Of a stretch of 40,879 nucleotides of DNA, positions 1 through 8,344 are shown one piece after another; position 1 is the first letter of the stretch, and every line of letters starts with the position of its first letter. Below the pieces are notes generated by a model, which had not been told where the DNA came from, did not search any database, and saw nothing but the letters and a program-made list of their open reading frames with translations. Position numbers and translations under genes: made by a program. Origin of the DNA: Micromonosporaceae bacterium (GTDB taxonomy: Bacteria > Actinomycetota > Actinomycetes > Mycobacteriales > Micromonosporaceae); the NCBI GenBank assembly GCA_020027875.1, contig JAHRHA010000049.1, positions 1 through 40,879 on the forward strand, read 5' to 3'.

Positions 1-185
1 CCTGCCTGCGCCGGGTCTGGCGGGCCGAGCACTTCTCGTGGTGGATGACGTCGATGCTGCACCGCTTCGCCGACGCCGACCCGTTCCAGCAACGCCTGCA
101 GCTGTCGCAGCTGCGGTACACGGCCTCGTCGACGCCCGCCGCGACGAGCCTGGCCGAGAATTACGTCGGACTGCCCTGGGACTAG
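1..185 (+). CDS. pobA: 4-hydroxybenzoate 3-monooxygenase, C-terminal end (partial)
   Basis: Only the last 60 codons are present, read in the frame beginning at base 3 and ending in TAG at 183-185. The peptide keeps the family's C-terminal signature: a Cys-Leu-Arg-Arg-Val-Trp-Arg-Ala start, then FSWWMTSMLHRF, and AENYVGLP just before the stop, as in PobA of Pseudomonas. PobA is a cytosolic FAD enzyme that uses NAD(P)H and O2 to turn 4-hydroxybenzoate into protocatechuate, feeding the beta-ketoadipate pathway. The FAD- and substrate-binding parts lie outside the window, so intactness cannot be judged. The DUF1254 gene starts 49 bases downstream on the same strand. Confidence 0.9.
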   Translation, partial: CLRRVWRAEHFSWWMTSMLHRFADADPFQQRLQLSQLRYTASSTPAATSLAENYVGLPWD

Positions 186-234
186 ATTTCGCCGTTTTCG
201 CCCATTTTGTGCCGGCGCGGCGCACGATCGACAC

Positions 235-1566
235 GTGGGGGATCTGACGGCCCTGACGGCCGAGGCGTTCGTCTACGGCTACCCGCTGGTCTGCGACCTG
301 CAGGCGGCGTCGCAGCTCGTACACGAGGGGCTCGGCGCGCTGCCTGCCGCTCCGTTCAACGACTTCGCGCACGCCACGAAGCTCGCTGGGCCCGGCGACA
401 CATTCGTCAGCGTCAACAACGACACCTTGTACTCCATCGCGCAGCTCGACCTCTCCGGCGGCCCGGTGCTGCTGGATGTGCCGGACACGGCCGGCGCTTA
501 CTACGTGCTGCAGTTCGTTGACGCCTGGACAAACAACTTCGCCTACATCGGCCGCCGGGCCACGGGTACGGGCGAGGGGCGCTTCCTGCTCGTACCGCCC
601 GGCCCTGTCGGCACAACATTGCCGGACGCGGCGACGATCCGCTCCCCCACGACGGTTGCCACGATCGTCGGCCGGTTCGCCTGCGACGGCCCCGACGACC
701 TCACGCGGGTTCGTGCCGTGCAGAGACGGCTCACCCTGACCCCGCTGCACCCCGATGCTGCCCTCGCCGGCATCCCACGACCGGCTCCGCAGGTCGGCGA
801 CGACCTACGGTTCCTGGAGAACCTGCGCGGCTGGATGGCCGCCTTCCCGCCGGCCGGCGCCGACCGGGCCTACCAGGAGAGGTTCGCCCCACTCGGACTC
901 CTCCAGGCCGAAGGCTCGCCCTACGTCGAGCCCGACGCAGACCGGGCGGCGGTGCTGGCCAACGGGATCGCGGCGGGCAAGGATCGGCTCAACGAGATGG
1001 CGCGCTCCGGGCAAGGCCACCAGGTCAACGGGTGGGACGTCAACCTACACGCATTCGACTACAACCTCGACCACTGTGAGATCGGGACCGTTGACGATCC
1101 ACAGTGGAAGATGGTTGACCGGACGGCCTCCTACACCGCGCGGGCGGTGGCCGCACGGGTGGGCCTGTGGGGCAATCACGCGTACGAGGCGGCCTATCCG
1201 ATGGTGGACGTCGACAGCGACGGGGAGCGGCTGACCGGTGCGCGCTCGTACACGCTGCGCTTCGACGAGCTTCCGCCGGTCGACGCGTTCTGGTCGCTGA
1301 CGATGTACGACACGCCCGACTACTTCCTCGTGGACAACCCCATCGACCGGTACTCGGTCGGCGACCGCACGCCCGGGCTGCGCTACGGACCCGACGGGTC
1401 GCTGACCATCGCGATCCAGCACGAGCAGCCCACCAACGAGGCGGAGCCGGCCAACTGGCTGCCCGCACCCGAGGGCGAGTTCCGACCCGTACTCCGGCTC
1501 TATCAACCCGAGCCGGCCGTCCTCGACGGCAGTTACCAGATCCCGCCCATACGCCGACGAGCCTGA
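235..1566 (+). CDS. DUF1254/DUF1214 domain protein
   Basis: A 443-residue protein with the two-part architecture of this family. The N-terminal DUF1254 part (about residues 8-170) includes a NNDTLYS motif and a following DLSGGPVLLDVPD stretch. The C-terminal DUF1214 part (about residues 330-440) has the FWSLTMYD and NPIDRYSVGD stretches and the NWLPAPEGEF-LRLYQPE ending. The start is GTG, 49 bases after the pobA stop; no strong ribosome site is evident. No signal peptide is seen, though some relatives are exported. The biochemical function of the family is unsettled. Lying behind pobA it could be co-transcribed, but nothing in its sequence links it to aromatic catabolism. Confidence 0.85.
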   Translation: MGDLTALTAEAFVYGYPLVCDLQAASQLVHEGLGALPAAPFNDFAHATKLAGPGDTFVSVNNDTLYSIAQLDLSGGPVLLDVPDTAGAYYVLQFVDAWTNNFAYIGRRATGTGEGRFLLVPPGPVGTTLPDAATIRSPTTVATIVGRFACDGPDDLTRVRAVQRRLTLTPLHPDAALAGIPRPAPQVGDDLRFLENLRGWMAAFPPAGADRAYQERFAPLGLLQAEGSPYVEPDADRAAVLANGIAAGKDRLNEMARSGQGHQVNGWDVNLHAFDYNLDHCEIGTVDDPQWKMVDRTASYTARAVAARVGLWGNHAYEAAYPMVDVDSDGERLTGARSYTLRFDELPPVDAFWSLTMYDTPDYFLVDNPIDRYSVGDRTPGLRYGPDGSLTIAIQHEQPTNEAEPANWLPAPEGEFRPVLRLYQPEPAVLDGSYQIPPIRRRA

Positions 1567-1596
1567 ACGACAACTCATCACCATGGGGGAAACGAC

Positions 1597-2271
1597 ATGA
1601 CCAGCATGACCGGGCAGAGTACGAAGCAGGCATGGGCACGTGGCGGGATGATCTTCGCCGCGACCTTGATGTTGATCATCGGCACCTACCAGATCTTCGT
1701 AGGCCTCGCCGCCATCATCCAGGATGCCTTCTTCGTCATCGGGCCCAACTACGCGTACGAGATCGACACGACAACGTGGGGATGGATCCACCTCGGCATC
1801 GGCGCGCTCGCCGTCGTCGCCGGGTTCTTCCTCTTCACCGGCGCACTTTGGGCCAAGGTTCTCGCCATCGCACTGGCCGTGGTGTCGGCCATCGCGAACT
1901 TCTTCTTCCTGCCGTACTACCCGATCTGGTCGCTGCTGCTCATCGCGCTCGACATCTTCGTGATCTGGGCGATCGCCACCGCTCGCGTCCTGGCCGAGGT
2001 CGACGTTGACGAGGCGGCGATGGCGGGTCGGGCCGCATTCGCCGGCGAGGCCCCGCAGGCCGGGGAGCGCTGGCCGGCCGAGAACGTGGCGGCCGGACGT
2101 CACTGGGCCCCTGATGCGGCCAAGGAGGGCGCAGGTGGTGCGGCACAGACGGCGCAGGGCGCAGCCGGGCAGGCTCAGGACGCCGCGTCAGCGGCCCGAT
2201 CCGCGCCCGGCTCCGGCGGCGGCGCGAGGCCCCCGAGCCCGCCGCAGCCGCCGTCAGGCACGTCGCAGTAA
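1597..2271 (+). CDS. DUF7144-type four-helix membrane protein
   Basis: A 224-residue protein. After a short polar N-terminus (about residues 1-14) come four hydrophobic segments at about 17-40, 66-87, 90-108 and 110-130, matching the actinobacterial DUF7144 fold, including the FFVIGPNYAYEID loop between helices 1 and 2 and the TWGWIHLGIGA start of helix 2. The last 90 residues are a low-complexity Ala/Gly/Pro/Gln tail that is probably disordered and cytoplasmic. The ATG follows a GGGGGA ribosome site. Function is unknown. It sits 30 bases after the DUF1254 gene, so the two may share a transcript. A perfect inverted repeat lies just past its stop. Confidence 0.85.
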   Translation: MTSMTGQSTKQAWARGGMIFAATLMLIIGTYQIFVGLAAIIQDAFFVIGPNYAYEIDTTTWGWIHLGIGALAVVAGFFLFTGALWAKVLAIALAVVSAIANFFFLPYYPIWSLLLIALDIFVIWAIATARVLAEVDVDEAAMAGRAAFAGEAPQAGERWPAENVAAGRHWAPDAAKEGAGGAAQTAQGAAGQAQDAASAARSAPGSGGGARPPSPPQPPSGTSQ

Positions 2272-2318
2272 ACCGCCGTCAAGATCGCCGTGATCACGGT
2301 CTGGCCGTCGTGAAATGG

Positions 2319-2350
2319 CGTCGATCATGACCTCCAGGTCATGATCGACG
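2319..2350. terminator. Perfect 15-bp inverted repeat, likely bidirectional terminator
   Basis: CGTCGATCATGACCT (2319-2333) and its exact reverse complement (2336-2350) are separated by only CC. It lies about 50 bases past the DUF7144 stop and overlaps the stop of a probable minus-strand gene, as expected between convergent genes. It lacks a U-tract and the arms are only moderately GC-rich, so it could equally be a dispersed palindromic repeat or a protein-binding site. Confidence 0.5.
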
Positions 2351-2536
2351 GGAGGGGTCTGGCTTTCTGCGTTGGATGTCGTCCACGAGGATCACGAAGG
2401 CCACCAAACCTGCCACGGCGACGCTGAGCATCCATGTGTCGTCGGGGAGTGAGTGGGCGACGAACGGCGCGTGCAGCGCCAGCGTTACGAACGCTAGCCA
2501 CGCCAATCGCCGCCGCCGAGGTCCGAGAACGCCCAT
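2339..2536 (-). CDS. Small two-helix membrane protein, hypothetical
   Basis: A 65-residue frame on the minus strand: a basic start (MGVLGPRRRR), a hydrophobic segment at about residues 11-27, a short polar turn (SLPDDTW), a second hydrophobic segment at about 34-52 and a charged tail. The ATG at 2536 is preceded by a modest AGGGA. The frame stays open upstream to 2662, so a longer form is possible, but that extension looks less protein-like. The stop lies inside the 2319-2350 palindrome. No family is recognised. The positive-inside pattern supports a real membrane protein; expression is unproven. Confidence 0.45.
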   Translation of the reverse strand: MGVLGPRRRRLAWLAFVTLALHAPFVAHSLPDDTWMLSVAVAGLVAFVILVDDIQRRKPDPSRRS

Positions 2537-2681
2537 TTCCCTACGCACCCGGAAAGTCTCATCAGAACCGGCGCGAGTGCCGTCATCCAAACGGCCAGGC
2601 TCCTCCGCCGTTGGTGCCAGCTGGCCCGCTCCCGAACGCAGGCCTCCCGCCTGACATGGCACACGTCACAGAAGAAACCGA

Positions 2682-5600
2682 GTGGCTGAGACGTACCGTC
2701 TCGTGCCTATCCTGGCCACTGCCATGCGATCACGATCGGACACACCGCGCGCTGAGCTACTCGCTGACCTGATGATCAAGGATCAGGTCAGGCTGCAGCG
2801 TCGACGCGATGGAGCGCGCGATGGCGCCAAGATCGATGTCGAGATCGACGCGGCCCGACGCCGGGTGGCCGACCGGGCCGCGGCGGTCCCGACGATCTCG
2901 TACCCGGAGGAGCTGCCCGTCAGCCAGCGACGAGACGAGATCGCCGCAGCCATCCGGGACCACCAAGTCGTCATCGTGGCCGGCGAGACCGGCTCCGGGA
3001 AGACCACCCAGCTACCCAAGATCTGCCTGGAGCTGGGGCGCGGCATTCGGGGGATGATCGGTCACACCCAGCCGCGTAGGATCGCCGCTCGGACCGTGGC
3101 CGAACGCGTCGCCGAGGAGTTGAGCACGAACCTGGGGGATGTGGTCGGCTATCAGGTGCGCTTCACCGGCCGGGTCGGCGACAACACTCTGGTAAAGCTG
3201 ATGACCGACGGCATCCTGCTCGCCGAGACCCAGCGCGACCGGCTCCTGCACGCCTACGACACCCTTATCATCGACGAGGCGCACGAGCGCAGCCTGAACA
3301 TCGACTTCCTGCTCGGCTACCTCAAACAGCTGCTCCCCCGCCGGCCGGACCTGAAGGTGATCATCACTTCGGCGACGATCGACCCGGAGCGTTTCGCGGA
3401 GCACTTCGGCGAAGCTTGCGAGCCGAACGGCCAGCTCAGCGACGCGCCGATCGTCGAGGTCAGCGGCCGGATGTACCCGATCGAGGTTCGCTACCGGCCG
3501 CTCGTGGAGGAGACCGCGGAGGAGGACGGCGAGACCGACACCGTCCGCGACCAGGTCGAGGCCATCTGCGAGGCCGTCGACGAGCTCTGCGTCGAGGGGC
3601 CGGGCGACGTCCTCGTATTCCTCTCCGGCGAGCGGGAGATCCGGGATACCGCCGACGCCCTGCGCAAGCAGAACCGTCGTGATGTCGAGGTGCTCCCGCT
3701 CTATGCGAGGCTCTCGACGGCCGAACAGCGCCGCGTTTTCGCGCCGCATCCCGGCCGTCGCATCGTGCTGGCCACCAACGTGGCCGAGACGTCGCTGACC
3801 GTCCCCGGCATCAAGTACGTCGTCGACCCCGGTACCGCTCGCATCTCCCGCTACAGCCAGCGGCTCAAGGTTCAGCGCCTGCCCATCGAACCCGTCTCCC
3901 AGGCGTCGGCGAATCAGCGCAAGGGCCGGTGCGGCCGCACGTCGGACGGCATCTGTATCCGGCTCTACTCGGAAGCCGACTTCGATGCCCGGCCTGAGTT
4001 CACCGATCCGGAGATCCTGCGTACCAACCTCGCCTCCGTCATCCTGCAGATGACCGCGCTGGACCTGGGCGACATGGCGGCGTTCCCGTTCGTCGAGCCA
4101 CCGGACCGGCGATCCGTCAACGACGGGGTGGCCCTGCTGCAGGAGCTGGGCGCTTTCGACCCCGCGGTGAAGGACAGCCGCCGCCGCCTCACGTCGTTGG
4201 GACGCAAGCTCGCGCAGCTGCCGATCGACCCGCGCCTGGGCCGCATGGTGCTCGAGGCTGAACGCAACGGCTGCGTACGAGAGGTTCTGGTCATCGCCTC
4301 GGCACTGTCCATCCAGGACCCGAGGGAGCGGCCGCTGGATCGGCAACAGGCGGCCACCGAGAAGCATGCCCGCTTCCGCGATCCCGAGTCGGACTTCGTC
4401 ACGTACCTCAACCTGTGGAACTACCTGCAGGAGCAGCAGAAGGCGCTCTCGTCGAACCAGTTCCGCCGGCTGTGCAAGACGGACTTCCTCAACTATCTGC
4501 GCGTACGCGAGTGGCAGGACCTGGAGAGTCAACTGCGCCAAGTGGTCAAGACCATGGGCATCGCTCGCAACAGCGATCCGGCCGACCCGGCGCGGGTACA
4601 CACGTCCCTTTTGGCCGGCTTGCTTTCTCACATAGGCCTCAAGGACCTCGAGCTGAAGCCTCATGCTTCGCTCGCAAGCGTCGCGAAGTCGGAGTACGTC
4701 GGCGCGCGTGGCGCACGCTTCTCGATCTTTCCAGGGTCCACATTGTTCCGGAAGAAGCCGCGCTGGGTGATGGCGGCCGAACTGGTGGAGACCAGCCGAC
4801 TGTGGGGGCGCGTGGCTGCCCGCATCGAGCCGGAGTGGGCGGAGAGCCTCGCCGGGCACCTGGTCAAGAGGCGCTACAGCGAACCACACTGGGAGGCTGA
4901 CCAGGGCTCCGTGATGGCCTTCGAGAAGGTCACCCTGTACGGGCTGCCGCTCATCGCCGCGCGCAAGGTCCACTATGGTCGGATCGATCCGGTGCTCTCC
5001 CGCGAGCTGTTCATCCGGCACGCGCTGGTCGAGGGTGACTGGAAGACCCACCACACGTTCTTCCACGACAACCGCGCGCTGCTCGACGAGGTGGAGGAGC
5101 TGGAGCACCGGGCCCGCCGCCGCGACATCCTCGTGGACGACGAGACACTGTTCGCCTTCTACGACGAGCGGGTTGGGGCGGAGGTGGTGTCGGCCCGCCA
5201 CTTCGACAGTTGGTGGAAACGGGTCCGTCGAGCCGAGCCCGACCGGCTCAACTTCGAGAAGACCATGCTCCTCAACGAACAGGCGGCCGGATTTGACAAG
5301 GCCCACTACCCGGACCTCTGGCGTCAGGGCGAGACCGAGCTGCGGCTGACCTACCAGTTCGAGCCGGGGACCGAGGCCGACGGGGTGACCGTCCACATTC
5401 CACTGCCCGCCCTGTTCCAGATCTCGGCCAGCGGGTTCGACTGGCAGATCCCGGGTCTGCGCGCGGATCTCGTCACCGCGTTGATCCGGTCACTGCCGAA
5501 GGTGGTACGGCGAAACTTCGTACCGGTGCCCGACCACGCCGAGGCCTTCCTCGACACCGCCTCACCGGCCGACGGACCGCTGCTCGACGCGCTGGAGGCG

Positions 5601-6683
5601 CACCTTCGACGGATGACCGGCGTGATCGTTCCCCGCAAGGACTGGTCGCTCGACAAGGTGCCGGACCACCTACGGATGACATTCCGCGTCGAGGGCGAGG
5701 CCGGTCAGACTGTCGGCGAGGGCAAGGATCTCGCCGCGCTCAAGCGGCAGCTCGCCCCGAAGGCCCGCGAGGTCGTCGCCGAGGTGGCCGACGGCCTCGA
5801 ACAGGCAGGGCTCATCACCTGGCCCACCCGCCACAACACCCCCGGCACACTGGCGCACGTCGTCGAGCGCCGTCGGGCGGGCTACACGGTGAAGGCGTAC
5901 CCGGCACTGGTCGACGAGACCGACAGCGTCGCCGTTCGGGTCTTCGAGACGGAGGCAGAGCAGGCGCGCGCGATGTGGGCGGGCACCCGACGCCTGCTGC
6001 TCATCGAGGTCCCGACGCCGATCCCCCTGCTGTCGCGGCGACTCACCAACCAGGTCAAACTCGGGCTCACCCGATACCCCTACGCGAAGGTGCCCGAACT
6101 GCTCGATGACTGCGTGTCGGCCGCGGTCGACGCGATCGTCGAACGGGTAGGCGGTCCCGCCTGGGACGACGAGGGGTACGCCCGGTTGCGTGACGCGGCG
6201 CGCAACAATCTCGCCGATACGACTGTGCAAATCGTGGTCGCGGTGGAGAAGGTGGTGGCGGCCGCTCATGACGTACGCACGCGGCTCGCCGAGCCGGCCA
6301 ACCCCGCCCTGCTACCGTCCATCGAGGACATTCGGGCGCAGCTGTTCGGGCTGATACAGCCGGGCTTCGTCACCGCCACCGGGTCACGCCACCTGGCCGA
6401 CCTGCCGCGCTACCTCAAGGCGATCGGCCGTCGGCTGGAGAAGCTGCCCACCAACTCGGCGCGAGACCGGGACTGGATGGACCAGGTGGCCGAGGTACGC
6501 GCGGAGTACGACGACCTGCTCGCCTCGCTCCCGCCGCACCGCCGCGACGAGGAGGCCGTCCGTGAGGTCCGCTGGATGATTGAGGAGCTGCGGGTCAGCC
6601 TCTTCGCCCAGGATCTGCGCACCCCGTACCCGGTCTCCGACGTCCGCCTCTACCGCACCCTGGATGCGCTTCGAGATCGCTAG
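2682..6683 (+). CDS. hrpA: ATP-dependent RNA helicase HrpA (DEAH box)
   Basis: A 1,333-residue protein, the usual length for bacterial HrpA. Helicase motifs in order: Walker A GETGSGKTT (residues 101-109), DEAH (198-201), SAT (229-231), and motif VI QRKGRCGR (411-418). The helicase-associated and OB-fold regions and the long HrpA-specific C-terminal DUF3418 region follow. It is a cytosolic NTP-driven helicase; E. coli HrpA acts on mRNA and helps rescue stalled or collided ribosomes. The GTG at 2682 gives the longest form; an ATG 14 codons later (2724) is an alternative, and no strong ribosome site decides. No partner genes adjoin it. The long open frames on the opposite strand are GC-bias shadows. 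Confidence 0.93.
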   Translation: MAETYRLVPILATAMRSRSDTPRAELLADLMIKDQVRLQRRRDGARDGAKIDVEIDAARRRVADRAAAVPTISYPEELPVSQRRDEIAAAIRDHQVVIVAGETGSGKTTQLPKICLELGRGIRGMIGHTQPRRIAARTVAERVAEELSTNLGDVVGYQVRFTGRVGDNTLVKLMTDGILLAETQRDRLLHAYDTLIIDEAHERSLNIDFLLGYLKQLLPRRPDLKVIITSATIDPERFAEHFGEACEPNGQLSDAPIVEVSGRMYPIEVRYRPLVEETAEEDGETDTVRDQVEAICEAVDELCVEGPGDVLVFLSGEREIRDTADALRKQNRRDVEVLPLYARLSTAEQRRVFAPHPGRRIVLATNVAETSLTVPGIKYVVDPGTARISRYSQRLKVQRLPIEPVSQASANQRKGRCGRTSDGICIRLYSEADFDARPEFTDPEILRTNLASVILQMTALDLGDMAAFPFVEPPDRRSVNDGVALLQELGAFDPAVKDSRRRLTSLGRKLAQLPIDPRLGRMVLEAERNGCVREVLVIASALSIQDPRERPLDRQQAATEKHARFRDPESDFVTYLNLWNYLQEQQKALSSNQFRRLCKTDFLNYLRVREWQDLESQLRQVVKTMGIARNSDPADPARVHTSLLAGLLSHIGLKDLELKPHASLASVAKSEYVGARGARFSIFPGSTLFRKKPRWVMAAELVETSRLWGRVAARIEPEWAESLAGHLVKRRYSEPHWEADQGSVMAFEKVTLYGLPLIAARKVHYGRIDPVLSRELFIRHALVEGDWKTHHTFFHDNRALLDEVEELEHRARRRDILVDDETLFAFYDERVGAEVVSARHFDSWWKRVRRAEPDRLNFEKTMLLNEQAAGFDKAHYPDLWRQGETELRLTYQFEPGTEADGVTVHIPLPALFQISASGFDWQIPGLRADLVTALIRSLPKVVRRNFVPVPDHAEAFLDTASPADGPLLDALEAHLRRMTGVIVPRKDWSLDKVPDHLRMTFRVEGEAGQTVGEGKDLAALKRQLAPKAREVVAEVADGLEQAGLITWPTRHNTPGTLAHVVERRRAGYTVKAYPALVDETDSVAVRVFETEAEQARAMWAGTRRLLLIEVPTPIPLLSRRLTNQVKLGLTRYPYAKVPELLDDCVSAAVDAIVERVGGPAWDDEGYARLRDAARNNLADTTVQIVVAVEKVVAAAHDVRTRLAEPANPALLPSIEDIRAQLFGLIQPGFVTATGSRHLADLPRYLKAIGRRLEKLPTNSARDRDWMDQVAEVRAEYDDLLASLPPHRRDEEAVREVRWMIEELRVSLFAQDLRTPYPVSDVRLYRTLDALRDR

Positions 6684-6721
6684 TCGCTCGTCTATGGCGG
6701 TGGCGGCGTGCCAAGCTCCAC

Positions 6722-6754
6722 TTGACGCGTTACGGATCGGTTCCAGTTGATCCG
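6722..6754 (+). repeat. 33-bp direct repeat, copy A
   Basis: Begins TTGACGCGTTACGGATC and ends AG-TGATCCG. It aligns without gaps to 7028-7060 with 25 of 33 bases identical, including an uninterrupted GCGTTACGGATC core. It lies 39 bases after the hrpA stop. It could be a regulatory site or the trace of a duplication. Confidence 0.5.
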
Positions 6755-7027
6755 CAACCCCCCCGACTGGACGATCTTGCAGTCAAGTCCCACGCTTGAT
6801 CAGGTTTGGCCTCAGCGAAAGAGTCTGACGAGGGGCCGCGGTATCCCGACCCTCGCGCACGGCTCCCACAGATGATGCTCCAGTCAGCACGGTCGTCGAG
6901 CCCCGGTTGACGGTCGCGGTGGCGATTAGGATGGCAGCAGTGCGGGGTGGCGCACTCCCGAACGTCACATGCCGGCCGGCGGGGACATCGACGAGGTGGG
7001 AGGGGGGTCCTGCGTGCCGGGTTTCTG

Positions 7028-7060
7028 TTGAGGCGTTACGGATCTAGCTCAGATGAGCCG
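7028..7060 (+). repeat. 33-bp direct repeat, copy B
   Basis: Begins TTGAGGCGTTACGGATC and ends AGATGAGCCG; the partner is 6722-6754. It ends 13 bases before the TAGGAT hexamer at 7074, so it occupies the place of a -35 region or an upstream operator for the 28-residue repeat protein gene. Confidence 0.5.
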
Positions 7061-7073
7061 TGCCGGCGCAGGC

Positions 7074-7079
7074 TAGGAT
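7074..7079 (+). promoter_or_regulatory. Candidate -10 element for the repeat-protein gene
   Basis: TAGGAT is a common actinobacterial -10 hexamer. Transcription from it would begin near 7086, within or just before the small hairpin at 7084-7101, giving a leader of about 55 bases. No good -35 is seen at the usual distance; copy B of the direct repeat occupies that position. Confidence 0.4.
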
Positions 7080-7142
7080 GATTCTGCTGCTCATGCAGCA
7101 GCTCGGCCGGCCAGGGTCAAGACCATTGGGAGGGTGTCCATC

Positions 7143-7403
7143 GTGACTGACTCCGATCTGTCAGTCCTGCGGCTTCGGGCCGAGGTCGGTGACGAAGTTG
7201 CGGTCGACGAGCTGATCGAACTCGCCACCGAGCACGGCGACATGGACGAGCTGCGACGCCTCGCCGACAAGGGCAACACCACCGCGACCGATCAGCTGAT
7301 CGAACTCGCCACCGAGCACGGCGACATGGACGAGCTGCGACGCCTCGCCGACAAGGGCAACACCACCGCTGCCGAGCAGCTCATGGAACTCACCGCCGAG
7401 TGA
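7143..7403 (+). CDS. Small helical repeat protein (three 28-residue repeats)
   Basis: An 86-residue acidic protein made almost entirely of a 28-residue unit: a degenerate first copy, then two nearly identical copies of MDELRRLADKGNTTA plus DQLIELATEHGD. Each unit would form two short amphipathic helices, like Sel1/TPR or HEAT-type solenoid repeats, suggesting a protein-binding role; the actual function is unknown. I chose the GTG at 7143 because GGGAGG (7128-7133) lies nine bases upstream; another GTG at 7134 directly abuts that site and is less likely. No signal peptide, transmembrane segment or catalytic motif is visible. Repeat copies two and three are also almost identical as DNA, which indicates recent unit duplication. 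Confidence 0.7.
   Translation: MTDSDLSVLRLRAEVGDEVAVDELIELATEHGDMDELRRLADKGNTTATDQLIELATEHGDMDELRRLADKGNTTAAEQLMELTAE
7210..7369 (+). repeat. 84-bp tandem repeat inside the repeat-protein gene
   Basis: Bases 7210-7285 recur exactly at 7294-7369, 76 identical bases with a period of 84 (28 codons). Synonymous positions are conserved too, pointing to recent duplication, gene conversion or slippage rather than protein-level selection alone. Copy number may vary between strains. Confidence 0.9.
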
Positions 7404-7681
7404 CTACTGTTGTCGATCCTCGATGCCGCAGGGTGACTCAAGCCATGCTTGCGCCAAGGCCTGTGAGGCGCCAGCGGGGCAGTCCGGCTTGGCTCGCTGT
7501 TGTCCTCCTGAATCAGGTGTCGGTCTGCGAGCTCACGTAGATCGGCCATGATTTCGCTCTCAATGTTGGCTCCACGTCTTCCGAATTCCAGATCAACCAT
7601 TCGGGTGTCCCAGCGCCCACCACCGGTCCCGGATGAACTCCAGGACCAGGCGGGTCGGAATGACATTCATAAAGCATCACC
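7404..7681. other. Intergenic region, no supported gene
   Basis: About 280 bases between the repeat-protein gene and the transposase remnant. A minus-strand frame (about 7440-7600) contains a plausible helical stretch, ESEIMADLRELADRHL, but it merges into the antisense of the repeat gene and has no clear start or family. Base composition is lower in GC than the flanking genes, consistent with old mobile or remnant DNA. Confidence 0.4.
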
Positions 7682-8010
7682 TTACGAACAGTCGTGTTTT
7701 GAGGTTTGGGGACCAGTGGACGCGGTGGGCGTACAAGCGCTGTTGTGAGCCCGGCTGCGCAACCGTTCTGGCTTGCGTGCCTTGATCTGGCAATCGGGCT
7801 TGACGGTGGTGCGGGCGACCTCGACCTGCAGCCGCTCATTGTTGTGGATCTGAAAGCGGTCGCCTTCGGCGGGGACTGTGACGGTCTCGCCGGCGTGGCC
7901 GATGCCGACCTGGATGCGTTGCCCGGCCACCATGATGGCCCTCTGCAACTGACCCTGCGTTGCACGGCTGGCGGCGCGTCAAGCACGTGCGGCGCCCACG
8001 CCGCCGCAAG
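7682..8010 (-). pseudogene. Transposase C-terminal remnant (IS481/rve-like)
   Basis: On the minus strand, about 7948 down to 7750 encodes a tail typical of IS481-like integrase-core transposases: MVAGQRIQVGIGHAGETVTV, then a predicted beta-rich stretch with RFQIHNN and VEVARTT, ending in a basic KARKPER run. The catalytic DDE domain is absent. Upstream in this frame a stop intervenes, and a neighbouring frame (LDAPPAVQRR) may hold the preceding piece, so frameshifts are likely. No terminal inverted repeats were found. I regard it as the worn 3' end of an insertion element. The family call rests on the tail's general pattern and is moderate. Confidence 0.45.
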
Positions 8011-8344
8011 GAACGCCGGTCACGGCAGTGCCGCTGGTCACGGCTGTAGCCGCGAGCGGTCAAGGCGTTGCCTCCGGCAGGGGCCTTCGACTGCAGGGTC
8101 AGCCTGGCCAACTCCACGGCCGAGGCGCTGACGCGAGATGTCGGGCGACGAGACCTACCTTCCGGTGACGCCGCAGCGTGTCGTCCGCTTGCCGACCTTG
8201 CTCCCGGTGCCCTGCATGTCGGGGGTCGCGCCGGTCGCGGGCATCGAAGAGTGGCGCATCAATGAGGTCGAAGGTATGGTCGGGGCCGGTGAGGCACGGT
8301 GTGCTCACTGGGGCACGAGGTACGACTGCGGGGGAGGCAGACAC
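8011..8344. other. Gap before the amidase gene
   Basis: About 330 bases. The plus-strand amidase frame is open back to 8138, but that extension is not protein-like and lies upstream of a good ribosome site, so it is treated as untranslated. Minus-strand frames (for example 8099-8344) show no recognised domain and may be further mobile-element debris. GGGGGAGG at 8330-8337 is the amidase ribosome site. Confidence 0.5.

Larger units (their letters stand above)
6684..7142. other. Intergenic region with a diverged direct repeat and promoter-like hexamers
   Basis: About 460 bases without a convincing gene. It holds two copies of a 33-bp direct repeat, a TTGACG (6907-6912) and a TAGGAT (6927-6932) only 14 bases apart (too short for a canonical promoter), a second TAGGAT at 7074-7079, and a 7-bp GC stem with a TCAT loop at 7084-7101. 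The right half looks like the control region of the repeat-protein gene at 7143. A 61-codon minus-strand frame at 6783-6968 has no recognisable features. Confidence 0.6.

Noticed and set aside
3012-5396. Long open frame (about 790 codons) on the minus strand inside hrpA
   Set aside because: It is antisense to a well-supported helicase; no domain is visible and high-GC bias explains its length.
8138-8344. N-terminal extension of the amidase
   Set aside because: It has no protein-like features and lies upstream of a strong ribosome site and signal peptide start.
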